Assembly: GCA_024640985.1 (NCBI GenBank)
Contig: JAHEDY010000004.1
Location: 1 to 64,000, forward strand
Reading direction: 5' to 3'
DNA: 64,000 nucleotides
DNA from: Gammaproteobacteria bacterium
Lineage (GTDB): Bacteria; Pseudomonadota; Gammaproteobacteria; Pseudomonadales; Litorivicinaceae
Positions 18,366 to 28,192 of the stretch are shown piece after piece. The notes under the pieces are model-generated. The model had not been told where the DNA came from and ran no database searches. It worked only from the letters and a program-made list of their open reading frames with translations. Positions within the stretch are counted from its first letter, which is position 1. Every line of letters begins with the position of its first letter. The translations under genes were made by a program, and so were the position numbers.

Positions 18366-19328
18366 TTAGCTTTGGGATGGCTTCGGTGGCCCGACATCTG
18401 TCCCATCGGTATCAAGCGGTTCCGGTTTGTCGAGTTCCTCAATGATCGGTGAATCGTCATCGTCTGCTTTCACTGGCGCATAAAGATCAAATTCATCGAT
18501 GTCATCTGAGGAATCATTGTCTTGATCTGAAGCCTCGTTATCGATCAGTGCGACTGCTTGAGAGTCAGTTGGCTCACTCTCGCCGCCATCGACATCTTCA
18601 GTTTTCTTAGAGCCAAGAAAACGAGCTCCAATCAGCCCTGCTTCAAATAAAAGCCACATCGGGACCGCAAGGAGTGTTTGGCTGATCATATCTGGCGGAG
18701 TCACGAGCATACCAACAACAAAACACCCGATGAATACGTAAGGCCGCTTCTCCTTGAGAGACTCTGGTGAAGCAATGCCCGCTTTGATCAGAAGCATTGT
18801 GGCCACTGGAATCTCGAATGCGAGACCGAATGCGAGAAATAACTTCAAGACAAAGGAAAGATAAGCATCAATATCTGTCATCACCGTCACGCCAGTTGGG
18901 CCGACGGTGGTGAAGAATCCAAAGACTAATGGGAATACCACAAAGTACGCGAAGGCCATGCCGGCATAGAACAGGAAAATACTTGAGATGAGCAAAGGTC
19001 CTGCAATCTTTTTCTCGTTGGCATAGAGCCCTGGCGCGATGAATCCCCATAGTTGGTAAAGAATCATCGGAGCACCGCAATAGACGCTGAGGTATAACGC
19101 CAACTTAAAGGGCGCTAAGAAGGGTGAGGCGACCTGAGTTGCGATCATGGATGCGCCTTCGGGTAAGAGCGACTGCAGCGGTTCGGCAAGATACGCATAG
19201 AGGTCATTGGCAAACGCAATGAACCCGATAAAGAAGATTAAAATCACAACCAAAATCCGGATCAGGCGATCACGGAGTTCGATGAGGTGTGCGATCAGTG
19301 GCTGATCATTCAGGCTTGGATCGCTCAT
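18366..19328 (-). CDS. tatC: Sec-independent translocase subunit TatC, with long acidic C-terminal tail
   Basis: TatC is the twin-arginine signal receptor in the inner membrane. The six-helix core (about residues 1-238) has family landmarks such as LIAHLIELRDRL and the periplasmic loop LAEPLQSLLPEG. After GARFLGSKK the protein continues for about 80 residues (239-320) that are strongly acidic: about 27 Asp/Glu against 5 Lys, with DNDSSDDIDEFD and KADDDDSPIIEE. Typical TatC proteins end soon after the last helix, so the tail is an extension. The start overlaps tatB by 23 bases. Confidence 0.95.
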   Translation of the reverse strand: MSDPSLNDQPLIAHLIELRDRLIRILVVILIFFIGFIAFANDLYAYLAEPLQSLLPEGASMIATQVASPFLAPFKLALYLSVYCGAPMILYQLWGFIAPGLYANEKKIAGPLLISSIFLFYAGMAFAYFVVFPLVFGFFTTVGPTGVTVMTDIDAYLSFVLKLFLAFGLAFEIPVATMLLIKAGIASPESLKEKRPYVFIGCFVVGMLVTPPDMISQTLLAVPMWLLFEAGLIGARFLGSKKTEDVDGGESEPTDSQAVALIDNEASDQDNDSSDDIDEFDLYAPVKADDDDSPIIEELDKPEPLDTDGTDVGPPKPSQS

Positions 19329-19614
19329 TCTTTTCCGTTGTTGTTATATCACTGGTGGTTTGATCGAGGCCTAGTGGATCCGATCCCGCGATGTCTTCCA
19401 TCTTTAAGCCACCACCACGTGCTTCAAGCTGTCTTTTCAGATCTTCAAGTTCGAGTTCGCGGTTGATATCTTGTTGGATCGATGACACTTGGCCGCGCAA
19501 CTTTTTAACCCACAGCCCAACGCTGCGGGCTAACCGGGGCAAACGCTCAGGGCCGACGACGACAAGACCAATGATGGCGACGAGCAGTAGCTCAGTCGCA
19601 CCAATATCGAACAC
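19306..19614 (-). CDS. tatB: Sec-independent translocase subunit TatB
   Basis: This 102-residue protein starts MFDIGATELLLVAIIGLVVV with the conserved Glu8 and Gly-Pro hinge (VVGPERLP), then an amphipathic helix (ARSVGLWVKKLRGQ) and a charged tail. TatB partners TatC in binding twin-arginine signal peptides. It starts immediately after the tatA stop and overlaps the tatC start by 23 bases. Confidence 0.96.
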   Translation of the reverse strand: MFDIGATELLLVAIIGLVVVGPERLPRLARSVGLWVKKLRGQVSSIQQDINRELELEDLKRQLEARGGGLKMEDIAGSDPLGLDQTTSDITTTEKNERSKPE

Positions 19615-19875
19615 TTAGACTTTCTCTTTCGTTTCAGTCTGCTGTTTCGTGTGTTCTTCGCTAGACTCATTCTGCTGAACAGTACTCTCGGCAGTCGGTT
19701 GTGACGCTTCGTCAGCAGGTTTTTCTTCAGACTTATCGGTGACGGATTGACGAAAGCCTTTCACCGCACTGCCAAGATCCGAACCGAGCGACTTCAGCTT
19801 TTTGGTACCAAAGATCATGATCACAATGGCCAGGACAATTAATAATTGCCAAATACTGATACCACCAATTCCCAT
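19615..19875 (-). CDS. tatA: Sec-independent translocase subunit TatA
   Basis: This 86-residue protein has a single membrane helix ([18 protein letters not shown]), the FGTKKL hinge and the amphipathic [15 protein letters not shown] helix of TatA. TatA oligomers form the conduit for folded proteins. The hydrophilic tail is rich in Glu, Gln, Ser and Thr. It is the first of tatABC, 27 bases after hinT. Confidence 0.96.
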   Translation of the reverse strand: MGIGGISIWQLLIVLAIVIMIFGTKKLKSLGSDLGSAVKGFRQSVTDKSEEKPADEASQPTAESTVQQNESSEEHTKQQTETKEKV

Positions 19876-19902
19876 AACGGGCTCCTATTGTTTTATGTGT
19901 TG

Positions 19903-20241
19903 TTAGTTAAAGCCAGTAAACGGGCCACCACCGAGGACATGGTAGTGCATGTGATACACCTCCTGATAACCTCCGGGACCCGTATTCAACACCGTTCTGA
20001 ATCCTGAATCCAGCCCTTGTTCCTTTGCGATCTGAGGAATCTTGAGCTGAATGCGCCCTAATAAGCCTTCATCAGAGGATGTTGTGTCCAATAAATTTTC
20101 AATATGTCGGCGTGGAATCACCAAAAAATGAACCGGTGCCTTGGGGTTGATGTCACGAAAAGCTAAACAATCGTCATCTTTGTAGATGACTTCTGCCGGA
20201 ATTTCGCCGTCCCGAATTTTGCAAAATAAACAATCAGTCAT
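19903..20241 (-). CDS. hinT: HIT family purine nucleoside phosphoramidase (HinT-like)
   Basis: This 112-residue histidine-triad protein has the catalytic motif HMHYHVL (His97, 99 and 101) and the N-terminal Cys-x-x-Cys (CLFCKI) seen in many bacterial members. It hydrolyses adenosine phosphoramidates and lysyl-AMP-type adducts. The ATG at 20241 overlaps the hisE stop by 8 bases (ATGACTGA); a TTG two codons earlier is possible. It lies between hisE and tatA. Confidence 0.93.
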   Translation of the reverse strand: MTDCLFCKIRDGEIPAEVIYKDDDCLAFRDINPKAPVHFLVIPRRHIENLLDTTSSDEGLLGRIQLKIPQIAKEQGLDSGFRTVLNTGPGGYQEVYHMHYHVLGGGPFTGFN

Positions 20242-20569
20242 GCCCAATCTCTCGATTTGCCTTCTCGACTAAACCACTGACACCTAAACGTCGCTCAAGC
20301 TCAGCAAGTACTGCACTGGGTGGTTCGTCCAAATGGGACAGCAAGACCAGTGTATGAAACCAAAGATCCGCCACTTCGTGAATCACATCTTCATTGTTTT
20401 TTGAGCGCACGGCATCCTTAGCGGCCATAACGACTTCAGTCGATTCTTCACCCACCTTCTTTAAGATGTGGTCGAGCCCTTTGTGATGCAACTTCGAGAC
20501 GTACGATTTCTCCGGATCGCCGAAGCGGCGCTCAGCCAACATATCTTCGAGGACTTCAATGACTGTCAT
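20234..20569 (-). CDS. hisE: Phosphoribosyl-ATP pyrophosphatase HisE
   Basis: This 111-residue all-alpha MazG-like enzyme carries out the second step of histidine synthesis, cleaving pyrophosphate from PR-ATP. The acidic metal-binding region [14 protein letters not shown] and the later [14 protein letters not shown] are visible. It is separate from hisI, unlike the enterobacterial HisIE fusion, and overlaps it by 4 bases. The rest of the pathway present here is hisBHAF, 14 kb away. Confidence 0.96.
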   Translation of the reverse strand: MTVIEVLEDMLAERRFGDPEKSYVSKLHHKGLDHILKKVGEESTEVVMAAKDAVRSKNNEDVIHEVADLWFHTLVLLSHLDEPPSAVLAELERRLGVSGLVEKANREIGHD

Positions 20570-20985
20570 TGCTGGTCTCCATACAGAGTCTTAGGCTCAA
20601 TCAACACCGGTTCCACTGCTTCCCAATGACCGTTTTCGGTTGGCGCCCAGGAAAAACAGGATGCACGCCCAGTATGACAAGCCACGCCAGTCTGTAGGAT
20701 ACCTAAAAGAACGGCGTCCTTGTCACAATCAATCCGAAGATCCACTAATTGTTGTGTTTGACCAGATGATTCACCTTTGCGCCACAATGCCCGCCTAGAT
20801 CTTGAGTAATACACCACCTGTCCGCTCTTCAGTGTCTCATTCAGAGCTTCACGATTCATCCAGGCAACCATCAAGATGTTTTTGGTGGAGTGATCCTGAG
20901 CGATCGCACAGATTAAGCCATCGGCATTGAAGTTCACTGCGTTGAGCAGTTGTTCTCGAGTGAACTCGTCCTTGAATTCCATCAT
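20566..20985 (-). CDS. hisI: Phosphoribosyl-AMP cyclohydrolase HisI
   Basis: This 139-residue zinc enzyme opens the adenine ring of PR-AMP, the third step of histidine synthesis. Metal ligands are in [11 protein letters not shown] and the C-terminal [17 protein letters not shown] and MAWMNREAL-type [10 protein letters not shown] are family hallmarks. Overlaps of 4 bases join it to ubiB upstream and hisE downstream. Two ATG codons are adjacent at the start. Confidence 0.96.
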   Translation of the reverse strand: MMEFKDEFTREQLLNAVNFNADGLICAIAQDHSTKNILMVAWMNREALNETLKSGQVVYYSRSRRALWRKGESSGQTQQLVDLRIDCDKDAVLLGILQTGVACHTGRASCFSWAPTENGHWEAVEPVLIEPKTLYGDQQ

Positions 20986-22604
20986 GATCGCCTGAGAATG
21001 AATACGAGAGATAACGCGGCAATGGCAAACGGCCAGTGTCTGACAAGCCAGTCATGGTCGGCCATCAATGCAACCCCAGAGACCAGCAGTCCGCTGATGC
21101 CGAGTAACGAACTGATATGCCCTGAGTATCGCCGCTTTTTTGATTCCAGAGCCATGTGCTTAAGAGCTTCAGCCTGCTGCAGTTGTATCGATTCCAGGCG
21201 TTCCATACGTTGTGGAGTCGAAAGAAGGGTATTGGTGAGCGCAGGGAACTGCACCGCCCAGCGTGAGAGATTGCGCTTGGCATAATCCGCAATTCCTTTT
21301 GGCCCTAGACGCTCTTTGACCCAACGCTCGAGGAAGGGTTTGCCGGTTTTCCACAGGTCGAGCTCTGGATAGAGTTCGCGTCCAAGACCCTCGATGTTGA
21401 GCAATGTTTTTTGCAGCAGCACCAGCTGTGGTTGGACTTCCATCTGAAATCGCCGAGCCACTTCGAATAATCGAATCAGTAGGACTCCGAAGCTGATTTC
21501 ACCAAGCGGTTTTTGAAAGATCGGTTCACATACCGTTCGGATGGCACTCTCAAATTCGCCGATATTGGTGTCTTTCGGCACCCATCCTGATTCCACGTGG
21601 AGTTCAGCGACTGCCCGATAATCACGATCAAAAAATGCGATCAAATTTTGTGCAAGATACGCTTGTGATTCAGGATCTAGGGTGCCGACGATCCCGAAAT
21701 CAATCGCTTTGTACACAGGATTTTCAGGATCGGTAATATCGACGAAAACATTGCCGGGATGCATGTCCGCATGAAAGAAACTGTGATCGAAGACTTGCGT
21801 GAAGAAAATCTCAACGCCCCGTTCGGCGAGCTTTTCCATGTTGACCTTTTTCTCTTTGAAGATATCAACGCGAGAAATTGGGACACCGTAGACTCGTTCT
21901 TCGACCATCACGTTGCGGCGAGTGTAATCCCAGTAAATTTGCGGCACATAACAAATTGGCGAATGCTCAAAGTTTCTGCGGATGAGTGCTGTGTTTGCTG
22001 CTTCACGCATCAAATCCAACTCATCTAAAATCGTCATGCGATAGTCAGAGACGACCTGGACAAGCTTGAGACGTTTCCCATCGACGAAGTTTTTCTCAAC
22101 AAACCTCGCGATTGTCATCATCAGTTTCAGATCTTCCTCAATGACTTTTTCGATTCCAGGCCGAATGACTTTGACGATGACTTCTTCGCCGGTCTTAAGT
22201 CGCGCGGAATGGACCTGGGCGACTGATGCTGATGCCATTGGTTCCGCTGAGAATTCACTAAAGATCGCATCAATTGTGCACTCGAGGTCGCTTTCAATAA
22301 TTGCTTTTGCAGTCGCACCTGCAAAAGGCTTGACCTGATCTTGCAATTCCGCGAGTGGCGTGGCGATATCTGGTGGTAATAGATCTCTTCGCGTCGAGAG
22401 CATTTGTCCAAATTTGACGAAGACGGGTCCTAAGGTTTGAAGCGCGTCACGAAGTCGCTCACCACGCGAGCGTTTCATGCGAATGGTTGGAATACACCAG
22501 GCGAACGCTTTGAGGGCTCCGCGTTTTGGCTGAGGCAATAATTCATCAATGCGCTCTGAAAAGAGCACACGAAGGATTTTTAGAAGGCGAAATGAACTAC
22601 CCAT
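20982..22604 (-). CDS. ubiB: Atypical kinase UbiB, ubiquinone biosynthesis
   Basis: UbiB is an ADCK/COQ8-type ATPase needed for ubiquinone production. The 540-residue protein has the KxGQ motif (FVKFGQMLSTRRD), an Ala-rich nucleotide loop (SASVAQVHSA), the catalytic region FHADMHPGNVFV and AIDFGIVG. The C-terminus has hydrophobic segments (LLGISGLLVSGVALM and WPFAIAALSLVFIL) that anchor it in the inner membrane. I chose ATG 22604, which overlaps ubiJ by 8 bases (ATGGGTAG); an ATG 10 codons earlier (22634) lies deeper in ubiJ. Confidence 0.96.
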   Translation of the reverse strand: MGSSFRLLKILRVLFSERIDELLPQPKRGALKAFAWCIPTIRMKRSRGERLRDALQTLGPVFVKFGQMLSTRRDLLPPDIATPLAELQDQVKPFAGATAKAIIESDLECTIDAIFSEFSAEPMASASVAQVHSARLKTGEEVIVKVIRPGIEKVIEEDLKLMMTIARFVEKNFVDGKRLKLVQVVSDYRMTILDELDLMREAANTALIRRNFEHSPICYVPQIYWDYTRRNVMVEERVYGVPISRVDIFKEKKVNMEKLAERGVEIFFTQVFDHSFFHADMHPGNVFVDITDPENPVYKAIDFGIVGTLDPESQAYLAQNLIAFFDRDYRAVAELHVESGWVPKDTNIGEFESAIRTVCEPIFQKPLGEISFGVLLIRLFEVARRFQMEVQPQLVLLQKTLLNIEGLGRELYPELDLWKTGKPFLERWVKERLGPKGIADYAKRNLSRWAVQFPALTNTLLSTPQRMERLESIQLQQAEALKHMALESKKRRYSGHISSLLGISGLLVSGVALMADHDWLVRHWPFAIAALSLVFILRRS

Positions 22605-23220
22605 GCGATGCCTCGAGTCGTTTGATGCGTGCATCTAAACGATCAATTTGACGATTGAGTGCTGTGACCCTTGATTCGGATTCGCCGAACACAGGACTCG
22701 TCACTAGCGTCTTTTGTTCCGTGCGAAGGAACTCTTCTGTCTGGCGCTTGAGTGATGCCCGACTGGTGAGCCATTGAGTTCTCGCAGCACGAAGGGTCTT
22801 GATCAATAAGCCGGCTGGCATAGGTCCCAGCGCCTGAGTCACAGCATCTTCCCAGTCAAGATCCATCGCCTGAAAGGTTTTTTGCATTGTTTGCAAAACG
22901 CCGACACTACCGCGGATATCGAGTCCTTCAAAGATCAATGGCGCATTCGGTTGCGTCAGTGATCGTGCGGTTTCAACCAGGCTTCCGAGGGTTCCTGATA
23001 ATTCGACATCGGCCGTTTCTTGAGACTCGGTAGCGAGCCACCATTGCGATTCGCCACAGACAATCCAAACATCGAGATCCAGATCAGTAATCCTCAGTTT
23101 CAGGACTTTACCGACCATCGGGGCAAGCTGCTCTGGTTGAATATCGGCTGCACGCATCCCAGCGGTGATGGCTTGCTCAGAGGCGGCCACTAAACCTGCC
23201 AGCATCAGGCGAGGGATCAC
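22597..23220 (-). CDS. ubiJ: Ubiquinone biosynthesis accessory factor UbiJ (SCP2 domain)
   Basis: This 207-residue protein has an N-terminal SCP2-like lipid-binding domain (about 15-115, with [15 protein letters not shown]) and a C-terminal coiled coil ([20 protein letters not shown]). UbiJ and UbiK (also in this window, 52049-52285) support the soluble Ubi hydroxylase/methylase complex. It sits between ubiE and ubiB, the conserved order, with a 4-base overlap to ubiE and an 8-base overlap to ubiB. Confidence 0.92.
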   Translation of the reverse strand: MIPRLMLAGLVAASEQAITAGMRAADIQPEQLAPMVGKVLKLRITDLDLDVWIVCGESQWWLATESQETADVELSGTLGSLVETARSLTQPNAPLIFEGLDIRGSVGVLQTMQKTFQAMDLDWEDAVTQALGPMPAGLLIKTLRAARTQWLTSRASLKRQTEEFLRTEQKTLVTSPVFGESESRVTALNRQIDRLDARIKRLEASHG

Positions 23221-23960
23221 GATTTCACTCCCGTATGAATGGCAACAATGCCGCCTGTTAAATTCTGATAGCTGACGGTTTCAAAGCCCGCCTGACGCAT
23301 CATCTCAGCAAGCGTTTCCTGATTGGGATGTTTTCGAATCGATTCGGCGAGGTACTGGTAGGATTCTTTGTCTTGAGCGACCAATTGGCCCATCGCGGGT
23401 AACACAGAGAAACTGTACACGTCGTAGATTTGTTGAAGTGGAGCGGAGACAGGTGTTGAGAACTCGAGAATCAGTGCTCTTCCACCTGGCTTTAACACGC
23501 GGTGCATCTCATGAAGTGCCGCATCTTTATTGGTGACATTTCTCAGTCCAAAACCGATGGTGACCCGATCAAATGACTGGTCGGGATAGGGCAGTGTCTC
23601 AGCATCACACTGACACCAACTCAAGCCCTTCAGTTCCCCGTGATCGATGCATCGGTCACGGCCAACACGTAACATTTGGTCATTAATGTCTGCGAGAACG
23701 ACGTGACCTTCTGAACCTGTGCGATCTGACATTGCGCGGGCTAAATCGCCCGTTCCGGAGGCTAAATCGAGAATCTCCATCCCCGATCGGATAGCAATGG
23801 ATTCAATGGCGACTCGTTTCCACAGCCGATGGAGCCCCGCTGACATCAGATCGTTCATCAGATCGTAGCGTCTGGCGACACTATTAAAGACTTCTCGTAC
23901 CCGATAGGTTTTCTCTTCGACCGGGACTTCTTTAAATCCAAAATGCGTGGTTTCTTTCAT
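23217..23960 (-). CDS. ubiE: Ubiquinone/menaquinone C-methyltransferase UbiE
   Basis: This 247-residue SAM-dependent enzyme methylates the benzoquinol ring of ubiquinone (and menaquinone where made). The SAM-binding motif is [14 protein letters not shown], followed by the family signatures [17 protein letters not shown] and [15 protein letters not shown]. It begins six bases after hslU, so ubiE-ubiJ-ubiB are probably co-transcribed with the argS-hslVU block. Confidence 0.97.
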   Translation of the reverse strand: MKETTHFGFKEVPVEEKTYRVREVFNSVARRYDLMNDLMSAGLHRLWKRVAIESIAIRSGMEILDLASGTGDLARAMSDRTGSEGHVVLADINDQMLRVGRDRCIDHGELKGLSWCQCDAETLPYPDQSFDRVTIGFGLRNVTNKDAALHEMHRVLKPGGRALILEFSTPVSAPLQQIYDVYSFSVLPAMGQLVAQDKESYQYLAESIRKHPNQETLAEMMRQAGFETVSYQNLTGGIVAIHTGVKS

Positions 23961-23966
23961 GCAGCC

Positions 23967-25289
23967 TCAGAGAATGTATTGCGACAAGTCTTCATCTTGA
24001 CTTAATTCAGTCAGACGAGATTCAACAAATGCACGGTCAATTGTGACGGTTTCGGGCGCCGTTTGGCCAGTTTGAAACAGTAAATCTTCAAGAACACGCT
24101 CGACTAAGGTGTGCAACCGCCGTGCACCAATGTTTTCAGTTTTCTCATTCACACGCGCTGCAATTTCAGCGATGGCTTCAACTCCGCTATCGGTGAATTC
24201 GATCGGTATCCCATCTGTTTCGAGAAGTGCCTTGTACTGCGTGACCAGCGAGTGGTCGGGTTCCGTCAAAATGCGCGCGAAATCCGCGGGGTTGAGCGCA
24301 TCCAGTTCAACTCGGATCGGCAATCGCCCTTGAAGCTCAGGGACCAAATCCGATGGTTTCGCCAAATGAAAGGCGCCTGAGGCAATAAACAAAATGTGAT
24401 CGGTTTTCACTGTCCCGAATTTGGTTTGCACAGTGGTACCTTCAATCAACGGTAACAGGTCTCGTTGCACTCCTTCGCGACTGACATCGGCGCCTTGTGC
24501 GTTCTCGCGTCGGCAGACTTTGTCAATTTCATCCAAAAAGACGATTCCACGGTCCTCAACATGTCGGATCGCTGTGAGCTTGACCTCATCATCTGATATC
24601 AATCGTGCCGCTTCCTCATCAATTACGATTTTATAGGCATCGCGAATGGGTAGTTTTCGTTTTTTCTTCTTGTCTTGGCCGAATTTGGTGAACATGTCTT
24701 GCAGTTGGCTAGCCATCTCTTCCATACCTGGAGGCGTCATGATGTCGACGCCAACCCCGATCGCTTTGACATCGATTTCAATCTCTTTATCGTCGAGCTC
24801 GCCTTCACGAAGTTTTTTACGAAACACCTGCCTTGCACCGCTGTTGTCCGATTGAATGGGCTGGTCATGACGTGGCGGAGGCAACAAAATGTCGAGGATT
24901 CGCTCCTCAGCGAGGTCTTCGGCTTGATGACGAACCTCGAGCATCCGTCGCTCGCGCTCATCTTTGATGGCAACACCGACTAAATCACGAATGATCGATT
25001 CAACATCGCGGCCAACGTAACCGACCTCTGTGAATTTTGTTGCTTCAATTTTGATGAATGGAGCTTCGGCAAGGCGCGCTAGACGACGCGCAATCTCTGT
25101 TTTACCAACCCCGGTTGGCCCAATCATCAGAATATTTTTCGGGGTGACCTCTTTGGCGAGATCCTCCGGTAAGCGCATCCGGCGCCAACGATTTCTGAGC
25201 GCAATGGCAACTGCGCGTTTCGCATCGGCTTGACCGATAATGTGTCGGTCAAGTTGTGAAACAATGTCATGTGGCGAGAGATCAGTCAT
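23967..25289 (-). CDS. hslU: ATP-dependent protease ATPase subunit HslU
   Basis: This AAA+ unfoldase (440 residues) feeds substrates to HslV. Walker A is GPTGVGKT (57-64), Walker B is IVFLDEID, and [13 protein letters not shown] is the substrate pore region. The C-terminus DEDLSQYIL is the HslV-activating tail. The start overlaps hslV by 8 bases (ATGACTGA). Confidence 0.98.
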   Translation of the reverse strand: MTDLSPHDIVSQLDRHIIGQADAKRAVAIALRNRWRRMRLPEDLAKEVTPKNILMIGPTGVGKTEIARRLARLAEAPFIKIEATKFTEVGYVGRDVESIIRDLVGVAIKDERERRMLEVRHQAEDLAEERILDILLPPPRHDQPIQSDNSGARQVFRKKLREGELDDKEIEIDVKAIGVGVDIMTPPGMEEMASQLQDMFTKFGQDKKKKRKLPIRDAYKIVIDEEAARLISDDEVKLTAIRHVEDRGIVFLDEIDKVCRRENAQGADVSREGVQRDLLPLIEGTTVQTKFGTVKTDHILFIASGAFHLAKPSDLVPELQGRLPIRVELDALNPADFARILTEPDHSLVTQYKALLETDGIPIEFTDSGVEAIAEIAARVNEKTENIGARRLHTLVERVLEDLLFQTGQTAPETVTIDRAFVESRLTELSQDEDLSQYIL

Positions 25290-25830
25290 GGGTCGCGTTC
25301 AATTCGTCAATGGTTAGGTTGTTGTTCGTATAAATACAGATTTCACCGGCTGCTTTGAGTGCTTCTTCCACGATGGTTCGCGCTGGCAGTTCGGTGTTTC
25401 GTAACAGCGCAAGTGCTGCTGCCTGAGCAAAAGGTCCGCCAGAACCAACCGCAATGATGCCGTCTTCAGGCTCCATCACATCACCGTTTCCGGTAATGAT
25501 CAGAGAGGTTTCAGGATCAGCCACGGCAAGAATCGCTTCAAGGCGACGCAGCATGCGATCTTGACGCCAGTCTTTGGCGAGTTCGACTGCTGCGCGGGTG
25601 AGATTGCCTTGATGTTTTTCGAGTTTCGCATCAAACCGCTCAAATAAGGTAAAGGCATCGGCGGTACCGCCTGCGAATCCCGCAAGAACTTTGTTTTGGT
25701 ATAGGCGCCTAACCTTACGAGCATTGCCTTTCATGACAGTGTTGCCAAGCGTGACTTGGCCATCGCCGCCAATACAGACCTGGTCGCCTCGACGAACCGA
25801 TACGATCGTTGTGCCGTGAAATTGCTCCAT
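25282..25830 (-). CDS. hslV: ATP-dependent protease peptidase subunit HslV
   Basis: This 182-residue proteasome-like threonine peptidase forms the HslVU core. A short propeptide MEQFHG precedes the catalytic Thr7 in [10 protein letters not shown]. Lys in [10 protein letters not shown] is the expected base-region residue, and [13 protein letters not shown] is conserved. It starts 2 bases after the SPOR gene and overlaps hslU. Confidence 0.97.
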   Translation of the reverse strand: MEQFHGTTIVSVRRGDQVCIGGDGQVTLGNTVMKGNARKVRRLYQNKVLAGFAGGTADAFTLFERFDAKLEKHQGNLTRAAVELAKDWRQDRMLRRLEAILAVADPETSLIITGNGDVMEPEDGIIAVGSGGPFAQAAALALLRNTELPARTIVEEALKAAGEICIYTNNNLTIDELNATHD

Positions 25831-25832
25831 AA

Positions 25833-26417
25833 TTACTCCCTTCGAACTTGTGCGTCGTACCCGTTTTTGGTGAGAACGTCAGCTGCAGCGCGCATGTCAC
25901 GGACTGTCTTAAATGGCCCTAGGACAATTCGATACCAACCGCCATTGGTTTGGCTCGGCGGAATCACGCGCGCTTTCAGATCGAGAAATAGCAACGCCAC
26001 GCGGGTACTTTCAGCTGAATCCGCGGTCCTGAACGATGCGACTTGGATCACGGTGCTTTTGAGCTTTTCAGCAACCGCTTCATCACGGGATTGTCCTGCT
26101 TCAACATCAATGGGGACTTCGCCTGAGATCAACAACTCATAAAAGGTATAAAAGTTCTCGGGTGCCTCTGGAACTTCCTGTTGAATCGTGGTCGTTGTCT
26201 CGGAGGTCGCCACCGCTTGCTTCGGCTCTTCAGTGAGCTGCGTAGAGGGTTTGGGAAGCGTCGCGGAGTCCGGCGCAATTGCGGTTTGATTCAGCCAAAT
26301 CAAGATCGCTGCCACTGCTCCAAGGAGCACAATGCTTAAGGTGATTCCAACAGCTGCCGTGGGCCCTTTTTTTTCAGGACGCCGATGTCGCGTGGCTTGG
26401 GTTGAATAGTCGCGCAT
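25833..26417 (-). CDS. SPOR-domain membrane protein (FtsN-like)
   Basis: This 194-residue protein has a short basic cytoplasmic start (RHRRPEKKG), one membrane helix (about 24-44, [19 protein letters not shown]), a Pro/Gln/Thr-rich periplasmic linker and a C-terminal SPOR domain (about 115-190, [20 protein letters not shown]). SPOR domains bind denuded septal glycan. The position between argS and hslV is where many gammaproteobacteria carry FtsN or its paralogue; a division role is likely. The start shares one base with the argS stop (TAATG). Confidence 0.88.
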   Translation of the reverse strand: MRDYSTQATRHRRPEKKGPTAAVGITLSIVLLGAVAAILIWLNQTAIAPDSATLPKPSTQLTEEPKQAVATSETTTTIQQEVPEAPENFYTFYELLISGEVPIDVEAGQSRDEAVAEKLKSTVIQVASFRTADSAESTRVALLFLDLKARVIPPSQTNGGWYRIVLGPFKTVRDMRAAADVLTKNGYDAQVRRE

Positions 26418-28159
26418 TACATTGACCGCGGGGCGCTCACACCAAGTAGATCGAGCCCGTTTCGAATGACGATTTGTACAGCTGTCGCTAGCGCTAATCG
26501 TGCATCACGCACCTGAAGATCATCAACCAACAGTCGTGTTCCATTATACCAGCGGTGGAAATCAGCGGCGAGCTCTTGCAGGTAATAGCAAATCAGGTGT
26601 GCTTCCAGTGAGTCGGATGCTTTTTTGACGACCTCAGGGAACCGCCCGACTGCGGTTGCCAAATCGAGCTCGTCTTGAGTGGTCAGTTCAGTGAGGTGGT
26701 TGAGACCATGTGCTTCATCAAACGGTGTCTCATTCAATCCTTCAAGCACTCGACAAATCCGCGCGTGCGCATATTGAATGTAATAGACCGGATTATCTTT
26801 GGTTTGGCTGGTCGCGAGTGAAAGATCAAAATCCAAATGTTGATCGGCTTTCCGCATCACATAAAAGTAACGACAGGCATCACGGCCAACATCGTCTCGT
26901 AACTCCCGTAACGTGACGAAAGACCCAGAGCGAGTCGACATTTGTAAGCGTTCACCCTCCTTATACAGAATGGCAAATTGCACCAATCGAATAGTGAGTC
27001 GTTCAGGATCAAAACCGAGCGCCTCAGCAGCGGCTTTGATGCGGACGATATACCCATGATGATCGGCGCCCCAAACATAAATGATTCGATCGAATCCTCG
27101 GGAAAATTTGTTCGCGATGTATGCGATATCACTCGCGAAGTAAGTCGTTTCACCGTTGTCTCGGCGCACTACTCGATCCTTGTCATCGCCGAAGTCGGTG
27201 GATCGAAACCACAACGCACCGCCTTTTTCGAACAAATATCCGCGCGCTTCAAGCGTTGCGATTGCTTGATCAATTTCCCCGGAAGTCACCAGCGACTTTT
27301 CACGAAACCACTGGTCAAAATTTGCACCAAATTCAGAGAGGTCATCTTGAATATCTTCAAGGATCGAATGCAGCGCGAGATTAAATGGAAGGTTCCATCG
27401 ATCACCGAGCGCTTCTTTGGCGCTCTGAATTAATCCATCAATGTGCGCGTCTTTCGTCGTTTCGGAATCGGGCGTGACGTCTTTGATGAGATCGTGAAAC
27501 GCGATTGCGATGGAATTCCCCGTGTTGTCATGCAGGGTGTCGCCTAATTCTGCAATGTATTGGCCTTGATAGCCTGCCGATGGAAAGACGATGGCCTCTC
27601 CGGTGGTTTCCAAATAACGAAGGTACACGCTGACGGCCAGAATATTCATTTGTCGTCCGGCGTCATTGACGTAGTACTCAGCCTCGACTTGATGCCCCCG
27701 CGCTTTGAGCAAGTTGACCAAGGTCGCTCCATAGGCTGCACCTCGACCATGACCCACATGCAAGGGTCCAGTTGGGTTTGCTGAGACGTATTCCACTTGG
27801 ACGCGTTCTTTGGTGGTTGGATGCAAACCAAATTGGTCGCGCTCAGTCAGACAACGAACGACCGGTTCAAAGGCAGCGCCTTTCGCTAAGCGAACATTAA
27901 TAAAACCAGGTCCTGCAATTTCAACAGCCTCAATGGCCTCTGACGCCGGGAGATGTTCGATGAGCTTCTCAGCCAGGGCACGAGGGGCTATTTGAGCCGC
28001 TTTGGCATGCATCATGGCTACATTTGTAGCCAGATCACCATGCGCGGGATCACGTGTGTTTTCGATGTGCACAGGTTTGCGATCGACGGAATTGATGATG
28101 TTGTCAGCGATGAGTTGATCGAGCGCTCGTTCGAAAAGCGCAGCGACAGCGTCCTTCAT
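26417..28159 (-). CDS. argS: Arginyl-tRNA synthetase
   Basis: This class I synthetase (580 residues) charges tRNA-Arg. The HIGH motif is HVGH at 134-137 (PTGPLHVGHGRG), and the KMSKS-equivalent is MSTRSG in ERLQMSTRSGSF. The N-terminal additional domain and C-terminal anticodon-binding DALR region (ending NGLDLLGVSAPRSM) are complete. It follows priA after 33 bases. Confidence 0.98.
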   Translation of the reverse strand: MKDAVAALFERALDQLIADNIINSVDRKPVHIENTRDPAHGDLATNVAMMHAKAAQIAPRALAEKLIEHLPASEAIEAVEIAGPGFINVRLAKGAAFEPVVRCLTERDQFGLHPTTKERVQVEYVSANPTGPLHVGHGRGAAYGATLVNLLKARGHQVEAEYYVNDAGRQMNILAVSVYLRYLETTGEAIVFPSAGYQGQYIAELGDTLHDNTGNSIAIAFHDLIKDVTPDSETTKDAHIDGLIQSAKEALGDRWNLPFNLALHSILEDIQDDLSEFGANFDQWFREKSLVTSGEIDQAIATLEARGYLFEKGGALWFRSTDFGDDKDRVVRRDNGETTYFASDIAYIANKFSRGFDRIIYVWGADHHGYIVRIKAAAEALGFDPERLTIRLVQFAILYKEGERLQMSTRSGSFVTLRELRDDVGRDACRYFYVMRKADQHLDFDLSLATSQTKDNPVYYIQYAHARICRVLEGLNETPFDEAHGLNHLTELTTQDELDLATAVGRFPEVVKKASDSLEAHLICYYLQELAADFHRWYNGTRLLVDDLQVRDARLALATAVQIVIRNGLDLLGVSAPRSM

Positions 28160-28192
28160 GGTGTCCCTCCGGTTAAGGGCGGGAGTGTAGCA

